This document shows positions 37,321-45,153 of a DNA stretch of 64,000 bases, one piece after another (position 1 is the stretch's first letter; the number at the start of each line of letters is the position of its first letter). Under the pieces are notes generated by a model. It was not told where the DNA came from and did not search any database. It saw only the letters and a program-made list of their open reading frames with translations. Made by a program: the position numbers and the translations under genes. Source of the stretch: Bryobacterales bacterium (lineage in GTDB: Bacteria > Acidobacteriota > Terriglobia > Bryobacterales > Bryobacteraceae); NCBI GenBank assembly GCA_025463005.1, contig JAOAPR010000155.1:1-64000 (forward strand), written 5' to 3'.

Positions 37321-39140
37321 TCGGTTCCGAACGCGAGCAGCACATTCCCCGGCATTCCGTTCTGGCGCGAGTAGCCGGAGTTGACGTAGACCATTCCGTC
37401 CACCACCACCGCACCAGGTCCGTCGATCGAGCCCCCGTGTCCCTTCACGCCGTTAACCGTGGAATATTCGCGGGCTGTGTCGAAATCCCAAAGGATCCTT
37501 CCGTCTTCCGAAGAATACGCGCGCATGTGCCCGTCCACGGAGCCGGAAAACACAATGCCGGGCGTCACCGTCACCGCCGCGGGCTGCGCCGGGCTGCAGC
37601 CAGCCCTGTTCTCAGGACAAGTGTGCTGCGGCTCGGCGGACCAGATCTTCGCGCCGTCAACGATCCGAATCGCGTGCAGACCACCGCCGACATTAGGATC
37701 GAGGTTCGAGGTGCGCAAATCCGCGGGGTCGCTGCTTCGGACCGCCGCCCGCGCCAGATCGGACACCGCTGCGTAGACATTTTGGCCGTCCGCAGCCATG
37801 CCCCATTGCACTCCCCCGTTCGTGCTTCCCTTGCCGACGCGGATCTGCCACACGATTTCCCCTTTGCGCGCGGGATCCAGCGCGTAGACTACGCCCGATT
37901 TCTGTCCGGCGAGCAGCAAGTCGCGGTTTCCGGAACGAACATTTCCCGTGTTCACAAGAATCGCCGAGGAACCAAAGTCGAAATCCGGCCCGCATGCGAT
38001 ACCTTGACGCGAGCAGCCGCCGCTGAAAATATCGCCCGCGCTGAGCTGGCGCGACCAGACGATTTTTCCAAACTTCAAATCCAGGGCCAGGACGGCGTCG
38101 CTCGTAGCGGTCGCCGGCGGGGAATAATTGTCTCCCGTGGTGACGTATAGCAGCCCGCGTGCGATATCGAGGGTGGGTGCCGACCACACGGGTGCGCCGG
38201 AAGGTCCCCATAGCTTGCCGATCTGCTTGGGAACATCCACCGTATACGTGTGCCACACCGGCGCGCCGTCGCGAGCGCGTAGCGCGGCGACGCTGCCGCG
38301 AAATGTGCAGCAAGCATAATCGGCACTGATGGCGCGATTTTCCTCCCACGACGCAACCGGCACGAACACCGTCCCGTTGTACTCGACTGGCGAGCCGGTC
38401 AGCCGCGCAGCATCATGCTCTTCGATCTTTTTCTTCCACAGTTCGCGTCCAGTCGCGGCGTCCAGCGAATAAAACCATCCGAGCTGATCGCCGAACAGTA
38501 GCGAGTAGCCCTTGCCGGTATTAACAGCCAGGATCGACGAGCGCACCGGACCGCGCGCATCATAGGTCCAGCGGATACAGCCGGTCTTTGCGTCCAGCGC
38601 GTGGATCACACCGCCCGCGCTGCCGGTGAACAGGTTTCCGTCGATGATGGTCGGCTGCGCGAACGCAGTGGTGTCGCCGTCATAGGCGAAAGCCCATTTC
38701 AGCTTCAGCCGTTGCACGCCGTCCAAAGTAAGGCCGGCAGCTTGAATGCTCTGGTAGCGGGAGTTGTTGATGCCGGGACTCCAGCCATTCCACTGCGGCT
38801 GCGGTGTTTTGCCCTTAGCGTCCGACGTGAAGCGTACGGCGCGATCGGCGCAGAAAGCCGCCGGCGCCACCGTCACAGAAGGCGCGGCTGTTCCCAGGTA
38901 AGATGCCACTGCTTCCCGTTCGGCAATGCTCATCGTGTATGCCACGTTCCCCATCACGCCCCAGTTGAGTGTGCGGAGGATACGCGCAGCGGGCAGTTTG
39001 CGCAATGTGTCGACTTGCGGAATTCGGGGATTGTTCTGCTCGTGGCAACCGGCGCAGCGCTGTTTGAACACTTCTTCGCCGGACACCGCCGCGAACATAG
39101 TGGTTCCAAGAGCCGCAGCCAGGAAATATACTCGGATCAT
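37317..39140 (-). CDS. Cytochrome c / PQQ-propeller quinohemoprotein, polyvinyl-alcohol-dehydrogenase-like
   Basis: MIRVYFLAAALGTTMFAAVSGEEVFKQRCAGCHEQN; WNGWSPGINNSRYQSIQAAGLTLDGVQRLKLKWAFAYDGDTTAFAQPTIIDGNLFTGSAGGVIHALDAKTGCIRWTYDA. ORF start trimmed from 39392. Confidence 0.8.
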   Translation of the reverse strand: MIRVYFLAAALGTTMFAAVSGEEVFKQRCAGCHEQNNPRIPQVDTLRKLPAARILRTLNWGVMGNVAYTMSIAEREAVASYLGTAAPSVTVAPAAFCADRAVRFTSDAKGKTPQPQWNGWSPGINNSRYQSIQAAGLTLDGVQRLKLKWAFAYDGDTTAFAQPTIIDGNLFTGSAGGVIHALDAKTGCIRWTYDARGPVRSSILAVNTGKGYSLLFGDQLGWFYSLDAATGRELWKKKIEEHDAARLTGSPVEYNGTVFVPVASWEENRAISADYACCTFRGSVAALRARDGAPVWHTYTVDVPKQIGKLWGPSGAPVWSAPTLDIARGLLYVTTGDNYSPPATATSDAVLALDLKFGKIVWSRQLSAGDIFSGGCSRQGIACGPDFDFGSSAILVNTGNVRSGNRDLLLAGQKSGVVYALDPARKGEIVWQIRVGKGSTNGGVQWGMAADGQNVYAAVSDLARAAVRSSDPADLRTSNLDPNVGGGLHAIRIVDGAKIWSAEPQHTCPENRAGCSPAQPAAVTVTPGIVFSGSVDGHMRAYSSEDGRILWDFDTAREYSTVNGVKGHGGSIDGPGAVVVDGMVYVNSGYSRQNGMPGNVLLAFGTD

Positions 39141-40794
39141 GTGTCGATTCCTATTAATCCTAGCAGCCGGGGTCGGACTTCTTAACGCACAAGTGCAGGC
39201 AACACAGCAAGACGCCCGCTGCGCCGGTTCGCGTGATCTCCGCCTCACCAACGGCAAGATCATGACCATGGACCGGCAGAACACCCTCGTATCCGAGGTC
39301 ATCATCCAGAACGGGCGATTCACCGCGGTCGGCCGCACTGGCGATGCACGCGTCGGCCCGTGCACTCGGACGATCAACCTGCGCGGTCGCACCGTAACGC
39401 CAGGGCTGATCGATAATCACAACCACATTGTGCTGCTGGGCATTCGTCCGGGCTATGACACGCGCCTGGAAACGGCTGCGTCCATTAAAGATGTCCAGGC
39501 GTCGATCGCGGCACGAGCCAAGTCGGTACCTGCCGGAAAGTTCATCACCGCGATGGGCGGATGGAATCAGGTTCAGTTCGCGGAAAAACGCCTGCCCACG
39601 TCGGCGGAGCTCGATGCCGCCGCGCCAAATCATCCCGTGATCGTCTATCAGGCGTTCACCGGACCGGCGGCCGTCAACACGCGCGGGAAAGCCTTTTTCA
39701 CCAGTAAGGGAGTAGCGGTGAGCGATACCGGCAGCATCGCCGCGAATGCGCCTTCCGTCGCCGCGTTGAATGCGTTGCGCGCCTTGCAGACTTTCGAAGA
39801 TCAGAAGCGGGGAACCGCGGACGCCATGGCGTATGCGGCCAGCGTCGGGTTGACCACCAACGTGGATATGGGGGCTTTCCTTCCTCCTGGCTTGGCGGAT
39901 ATTCAGGACTCGTTCACCTTCGACGGTCTCGCGACCGCGGATCCGTTCCGCATGTACGACGCTTTTCAAGCGCTGCATCGTGAAAACAAGATGACCACGC
40001 GCTTGCGCATCTTTTTTCTCAGCATGGATACGCGGCCGGACGTGCCCATGCTGAAGCAGCGCATGTCTAACATGTTCCCCGGCCTTGGCGACGACATGCT
40101 GAAGATTTCCGGAATCGGCGAGTTCGCATCGCAGTGGCCGTTGTTCGGGACCGTCACGGCCCCGGCCAACTACGAAACCGCGCTCCAGTTGATCGCCAAG
40201 GAAGGTTGGGCGTTTCAGCAGCATAGCTTGTCACCCGCAGAGGATCAATTGACTGCGGCGACGTTTGAAAAGGTGAACGCAGTCACACCTATCAAAGATC
40301 TGCGGTGGTCTATCGCCCATGCGCCCCGCATCGATCAGGCGACGCTGAACCGGTTCAAGGCTCTGGGCGCCGCGATAGCGGTCCATCCGTTCGGGTATCT
40401 TGCAGGCACCCCGGGAGCCGGGCCGCCGCTGCGCATGATTCTTGATAGCGGCATTCACGCCGGCGCGGGTTCGGACTCCGCCCAGATCTCGACGCTCAAT
40501 CCGTGGCTCATCATTTACTACATGGTCACCGGCAAGAACTCCTCCGGCGCGCTGATCAATGATAAGCAGCAGATTACGCGCGCGGAAGCGCTGCGGTTGT
40601 ACACTGCTGAGAACGGCTGGTTCCTGCGCGAGGAGAATCAGCTCGGCTCGATCGAAGTCGGCAAGCTAGGCGACCTGATCGCGCTAAGTGACGACTACTT
40701 CGATCCCGCGAAGGTTCCGGATGAAGCGATTAAGAAGCTGAAGTCAGTGCTTACGGTAGTGGACGGCAAGGTCGTCTATGACGACCTGCGTTAG
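39139..40794 (+). CDS. Secreted amidohydrolase family protein (YtcJ-like)
   Basis: MCRFLLILAAGVGLLNAQ; DLRLTNGKIMTMDRQNTLVSEVIIQNGRFTAVG..RTVTPGLIDNHNHIVLLG. Confidence 0.88.
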   Translation: MCRFLLILAAGVGLLNAQVQATQQDARCAGSRDLRLTNGKIMTMDRQNTLVSEVIIQNGRFTAVGRTGDARVGPCTRTINLRGRTVTPGLIDNHNHIVLLGIRPGYDTRLETAASIKDVQASIAARAKSVPAGKFITAMGGWNQVQFAEKRLPTSAELDAAAPNHPVIVYQAFTGPAAVNTRGKAFFTSKGVAVSDTGSIAANAPSVAALNALRALQTFEDQKRGTADAMAYAASVGLTTNVDMGAFLPPGLADIQDSFTFDGLATADPFRMYDAFQALHRENKMTTRLRIFFLSMDTRPDVPMLKQRMSNMFPGLGDDMLKISGIGEFASQWPLFGTVTAPANYETALQLIAKEGWAFQQHSLSPAEDQLTAATFEKVNAVTPIKDLRWSIAHAPRIDQATLNRFKALGAAIAVHPFGYLAGTPGAGPPLRMILDSGIHAGAGSDSAQISTLNPWLIIYYMVTGKNSSGALINDKQQITRAEALRLYTAENGWFLREENQLGSIEVGKLGDLIALSDDYFDPAKVPDEAIKKLKSVLTVVDGKVVYDDLR

Positions 40795-42098
40795 GAGAAC
40801 GTGATTACCGCGCCGAGTACCGTGCGATCCGCGACGTCCTGCACCGCTTCCCGCGTCCGTTCCAGGGGATACGTTTTCGTGATCATCGACTTCGTATCAA
40901 TCACGCCCTTTTCGATCAGCCGCACGTAGCGCGGGATGTCGCGCAGCATGTTCAGCCCACCTTGCTGGCCGGAGTGGAAGGTTCGGCCACGGTTCGCGAA
41001 CTGCACGGCCGAGAATGTGACGTTTCCGCGCTGACCGAACCCGAGCGTCACGATGTGCCCGCCCGCGCGCGTGAAGTCGAACGCCTGTTGCAAGGGCAGA
41101 ACGCCAGTCGGATCCGGCCCCACTTCAGTCTTGGGCGCGAAGGTATCGCCGCCCACCGCTTCGATGGTGAAATCGGGACCATTAGGCACCGCCAGGAACT
41201 GGTCCGCCCAGGCGCGCCCGCCCGCGAACCGGCGATCCGTCGGACCTTTGCAAAGATCACGAATCTTGGCGACCAGGCCGTTACCTTCCGCGTTGGGATC
41301 GAGCGTCATGGTAGCCCCCACCTTCATGGCGATCTCGCGGCGGTACTTGATCGGCTCGACGACGATAACCTGTCCAGCGCTCTGGATCCGCGCGGATTGA
41401 ATCGCGCCCATGCCCACCGGACCCGCGCCCAGAACCACGACGTCGGCGCCAGGCTCGATCTGCGCCAGGTTGTGGCCGGCCGCCAGACCAGTGCCCACAG
41501 TGTCGCCCAGCAGGGTGAGCTCGGCCGAAGGGACGTCCGTGAACACCGGACAGCAATACTCTTCCGGCACCACCATGATCTCGCTCAAGCCGCCCAGCGA
41601 GCCGCCCTCGAACACCTGCGTGCCGTCCGCCATCTCCGCGATCGGATGAGCCGGCGCAGTGGAAAGAAACTGGCACCAGTCGGAGCGGCCTTGCAGGCAC
41701 TGGTAGCACTGCCCGCATTGGGGTGTGCCGGGAATCACCACGCGGTCGCCGATCTGGACCCGCTTCACCAGCGGCCCGATCGCTTCCACTACGCCCATTC
41801 CGGAATGATTCGGGATCGATGCCTGGCGGGCAGCCGTGGTCCCCAGAGCCTGCCCGACGATGGTGTAGCAGACGGCCGACGCCTGCGTGCGGATGACGAC
41901 TTCGCGCGGCTGGATCGCAAGCAGCCTGAGTTCTTCGACCGACGCGCCTGTTCCGTGCCGGACAAAAGCCTTGAACCTGCGACCTGTATTGGTGCCGGTG
42001 AGCTGTGCGGGAGCTTGTCCCGGTACGACTTGCGGGACCAATGCAACACTCCCTGCAGCCGCAGCGTTCTTGAGCATTTTCCGACGCGAGAGTGCCAT
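40791..42098 (-). CDS. TAT-exported zinc-dependent alcohol dehydrogenase (MDR)
   Basis: MALSRRKMLKNAAAAGSVALVP; structural zinc lobe CGQCYQCLQGRSDWC; VVVLGAGPVGMGAIQSARI; AGGAG RBS upstream. Confidence 0.85.
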   Translation of the reverse strand: MALSRRKMLKNAAAAGSVALVPQVVPGQAPAQLTGTNTGRRFKAFVRHGTGASVEELRLLAIQPREVVIRTQASAVCYTIVGQALGTTAARQASIPNHSGMGVVEAIGPLVKRVQIGDRVVIPGTPQCGQCYQCLQGRSDWCQFLSTAPAHPIAEMADGTQVFEGGSLGGLSEIMVVPEEYCCPVFTDVPSAELTLLGDTVGTGLAAGHNLAQIEPGADVVVLGAGPVGMGAIQSARIQSAGQVIVVEPIKYRREIAMKVGATMTLDPNAEGNGLVAKIRDLCKGPTDRRFAGGRAWADQFLAVPNGPDFTIEAVGGDTFAPKTEVGPDPTGVLPLQQAFDFTRAGGHIVTLGFGQRGNVTFSAVQFANRGRTFHSGQQGGLNMLRDIPRYVRLIEKGVIDTKSMITKTYPLERTREAVQDVADRTVLGAVITFS

Positions 42099-42142
42099 GG
42101 AAGTTGCCTCCTGGCGCAGGATATCACCTATCGGTCAACATA

Positions 42143-42221
42143 GGGACTGCCTACGAATTTCCGCGACCGCAGGACACGAAAATCACGACTCAACTTAGCG
42201 CGGAAATTTGCTGGCTGTCCC
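42143..42221. repeat. Inverted-repeat element, copy B (reverse orientation to copy A)
   Basis: GGGACTGCCTACGAATTTCCGCG ... CGCGGAAATTTGCTGGCTGTCCC, 79 bp; both termini match the element at 21096-21184. Confidence 0.7.
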
Positions 42222-42232
42222 ATTCTGACAAG

Positions 42233-42907
42233 CTACGAAGTGGTGATCTTCTCGGTAAACTCGCTCGCGGGAATCGTCCACCCAAAGTAGGATTCCACGT
42301 TAAACAGAGTCGCCTCCTGCATCGCGGGCGGACCCGCCGGCATCACGGCGTCCGAGATCAGGATCGGCCAATAGTCCAAAACGAAGGCGTGCCGCAGCGT
42401 GGTTTCGACGCACACATTCGTCGCGATCCCGGTGAAGAATAGATACCGGATGCCCCGCGCCTTCAGCTCGGCATCGAGTGGCGTGTTTGCGAAGCCGCTG
42501 TACCGGCTCTTCACGATCACCAGATCGCCTGCCTGCGGCTTCAACTCATCGACGATCGCGAAGTCCCAGGTTCCTTCTATAAGGAGCGTGCCTTTCAGCT
42601 CCGGTCTGCAAGCCATCAGGCGAAGCGCCAGCTCCTTGTGCCAATTCGGCGCGGAGGGACCACCGCTGTTGCTCAGATCCGGCTTGAATCCCATTTGCAA
42701 GTAAACGACGGGAACGCCCGCCCGCCGGGTGGCTTCCAACACGCCGGAAATACTTCGAATGACAGCCCGCGCGCCGGAGATATCCACCCCCGCGATGTCC
42801 AGCATCCCGTTCTTGCTGGCGAAAGCGTTTTGCATATCCACCACCACAACCGCCGACTTGGCAAGGTCGATTTCCACGGGCTCCGGCTTCGCATTCAGCT
42901 TCAACAT
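42233..42907 (-). CDS. Isochorismatase-family cysteine hydrolase
   Basis: EIDLAKSAVVVVDMQNAFASKNGML...KSRYSGFANTPLDAELKARGIRYLFFTGIATNVCVETTLRHAF. Confidence 0.92.
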   Translation of the reverse strand: MLKLNAKPEPVEIDLAKSAVVVVDMQNAFASKNGMLDIAGVDISGARAVIRSISGVLEATRRAGVPVVYLQMGFKPDLSNSGGPSAPNWHKELALRLMACRPELKGTLLIEGTWDFAIVDELKPQAGDLVIVKSRYSGFANTPLDAELKARGIRYLFFTGIATNVCVETTLRHAFVLDYWPILISDAVMPAGPPAMQEATLFNVESYFGWTIPASEFTEKITTS

Positions 42908-42947
42908 TCAGGTTGGTCCTCAGCTTTACGATGATATAACGCGAGCC

Positions 42948-43225
42948 GTGAAAACGACCCCGTTCGCCGCTCTAGCACTCGCCTCGGCCGTCCTCGCGCA
43001 GGTTCAGAACTACAAGCCGGTCACCCAGGAAATGCTGCTGAACCCCAGCCCGAATGACTGGCTGATGTACAGCCGCACTTACGACGCGCCCCGCGGGAGA
43101 TCTGATTTTCCACCGAGATATCAATCGCTGCTTTCGGGATAATCTCGCGGTTGCGGGGCGCGCGAGAAGCCTCGCTAAATCCGCCTAAGGGCGGTAACGC
43201 CATCTACGTTTTCGCACTGCCGTAA
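42948..43225 (+). pseudogene. PQQ-dependent dehydrogenase remnant with internal deletion
   Basis: 5' part (GTG)KTTPFAALALASAVLAQVQNYKPVTQEMLLNPSPNDWLMYSRTYDA nearly matches the N-terminus of the 45154-46890 gene; 43187-43225 reads KGGNAIYVFALP*, the usual C-terminus, in another frame. Confidence 0.75.
43086..43161. repeat. Imperfect inverted repeat inside the PQQ-dehydrogenase remnant
   Basis: GCGCCCCGCGGGAGAT (43086-43101) vs ATCTCGCGGTTGCGGGGCGC (43142-43161). Confidence 0.45.
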
Positions 43226-43336
43226 GGCCGCTAGTACTTATTTTTCGGGGAACTACCTAATTGTCCACGAGTACGCGCTCACGTATTCTGTGGCAGGGCC
43301 GATATTACTAATAATCGACCGCCGAAGGAGTTACCA

Positions 43337-44569
43337 TTGCGTTGCCTTTATTACCTGGCCGGAATTCCGATCTTATTGGGGCTTTCTAGCGTCGTCAGCG
43401 CCCAGGCTCCCTCTCTGGGAAGTTGCCCGGTTCTGCCAGCAGACAACATTTGGAACACTCCCATTGACCAGCTGCCGGTATCACCAAATTCCTCCACCTA
43501 CGTCAACACCATCGGCCCAGGCGTCGGAGTTCATCCGGACTTTGGCTCGGGTTCGTGGGCCGGAGAGGACATCGGAATGCCGTATGTCACGGTGCCCGCC
43601 ACGCAGATCAAATATCCGGTAAGTTTCTTCTATCCCACTGAGAGCGATCCCGGGCCGTACGCGGTGCCCCTGAATGCTCCTATTCAAGGTGGAAGTGCGA
43701 GCACCGGTGACCGGCACGTGATTTCCATAGACGTCGATCACTGCATCCTTTACGAGATGTATGCGGCCTACCCGCAAGCGGCGAGTTGGCAGGCGGTCTC
43801 GGGAGCTATTTATAACCTCCTGTCGAACAATCTGCGAGTGGCCAGCTGGACTTCGGCGACCGCGGCTGGCCTGCCGATGTTTCCAGGCCTGGTCCGCTAT
43901 GACGAAATTCTTGCGGGCGAGATCCGGCATGCTCTTGAGTTCACCGTCCCGCAAACCCAACAAGCTTACGTCTGGCCTGCGCGGCACTTCGCGTCTCCCC
44001 TCACCGGGGCGCAATATCCACCGATGGGCGTCCGCTTTCGCCTCCGCGCGAATTTCGATATCTCCGGCTTTTCGCCTACCAACCAGATCATCCTGCGCGC
44101 ACTGAAGAAGTACGGGATGATGATCATCGATAACGGCGCGCAATGGTTCATCTCCGGCACGCACGATGCGCGGTGGGATAACGCGGACCTGCACAATCTG
44201 GGAGCCGTGCATGGATCGGATTTTGAAGTCGTGGACGTCTCCGGGCTCATGATTGCGCCCGATTCCGGCCAGGCACGGCAATCCACAACGGTTAACGTCA
44301 CTGTGACCGTCACGCCCGCCAGCGCGTTGGTCCGCATCAACAGAACCAGGGCCTTCACCGCGACGGTTCAGAATACATCCAACACAGCCGTAACGTGGAA
44401 GGTCAACGGCATTACGGGCGGGAACTCCACGGTCGGTTTTATCAGCAGCCTGGGGACCTATAAGGCTCCGTCCGCGGTGCCGCCGGGAGCGGTCGTAACA
44501 GTCAGTGCGGTGAGTGTTTCCGATCCAACCAAATCCGCCGACGCGCTAGTTACGGTGGTCCGGAGATAA
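43337..44569 (+). CDS. Secreted protein of unknown function with C-terminal Ig-like domain
   Basis: TTG start behind GAAGGAG; signal peptide ...SVVSAQ; unfamiliar 280-aa core; Ig-like tail FTATVQNTSNTAVTWKVNGITGGNSTVGFISSLGTYKAPSAVPPGAVVTVSAVSVSDPTKSADALVTV. Confidence 0.7.
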   Translation: MRCLYYLAGIPILLGLSSVVSAQAPSLGSCPVLPADNIWNTPIDQLPVSPNSSTYVNTIGPGVGVHPDFGSGSWAGEDIGMPYVTVPATQIKYPVSFFYPTESDPGPYAVPLNAPIQGGSASTGDRHVISIDVDHCILYEMYAAYPQAASWQAVSGAIYNLLSNNLRVASWTSATAAGLPMFPGLVRYDEILAGEIRHALEFTVPQTQQAYVWPARHFASPLTGAQYPPMGVRFRLRANFDISGFSPTNQIILRALKKYGMMIIDNGAQWFISGTHDARWDNADLHNLGAVHGSDFEVVDVSGLMIAPDSGQARQSTTVNVTVTVTPASALVRINRTRAFTATVQNTSNTAVTWKVNGITGGNSTVGFISSLGTYKAPSAVPPGAVVTVSAVSVSDPTKSADALVTVVRR

Positions 44570-44990
44570 AGCTCCTGCCGCGAACTTCCTGAGGCTCCCC
44601 GAATAGCAGTCGACGGCTGATCCGTTCTCGGATCTGCTCCTGATTCTCGGCAGCGCGCCGCCTCCTGCTGGCGCACTGGAATACTACAGCGCTCATCAGG
44701 TCGCTAAAGAGTTTGGCCAGATCGCGCTCGTGCTCTTTTGAGAACTTCTTGCCAAGCCAGCCTCGGTGCGCAGGTTCACAAATACTGAATTCTTCTCCAT
44801 CGTTGCGGAATCGCAAGATCAGGCGCGAACCGGCCCGTGAGTACACCGGTTCCAGGATCACGTCCACCTGGTCGAGCGTCGCCACGTACCCGATCTGATC
44901 CGCATCCTTCTCGCGCCAATGGATCTCCGCCGGAACTTCTGAGGTTCCGTCCAAAAGATACTGAACGATATAGGCGTCCGAGATCGGCAC
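44550..44990 (-). CDS. Hypothetical protein
   Basis: 146-aa ORF, plausible composition (YIVQYLLDGTSEVPAEIHWREKDADQIGYVATLDQVDVILEPVY); tail overlaps convergent gene by 20 bp. Confidence 0.5.
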   Translation of the reverse strand: MPISDAYIVQYLLDGTSEVPAEIHWREKDADQIGYVATLDQVDVILEPVYSRAGSRLILRFRNDGEEFSICEPAHRGWLGKKFSKEHERDLAKLFSDLMSAVVFQCASRRRRAAENQEQIRERISRRLLFGEPQEVRGRSFISGPP

Positions 44991-45153
44991 GACAACGCTC
45001 CAGCGTGTTCAGATCTGCGGGGATGAAGGAGAGCAGCGGACGGGGGAACTCTGCCACCCCATGCTAATGGCGGGCGTGCGATCCGTCAAATAAAAAGAAT
45101 CGATCCGACGGACTCAAGTTATTGATTTGATGAAAACTCCTCAATCCGGAGGG

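Noticed and set aside
40962-42143. 393-aa plus-strand ORF opposite the TAT zinc ADH
   Set aside because: Antisense shadow, His/Arg-rich translation.
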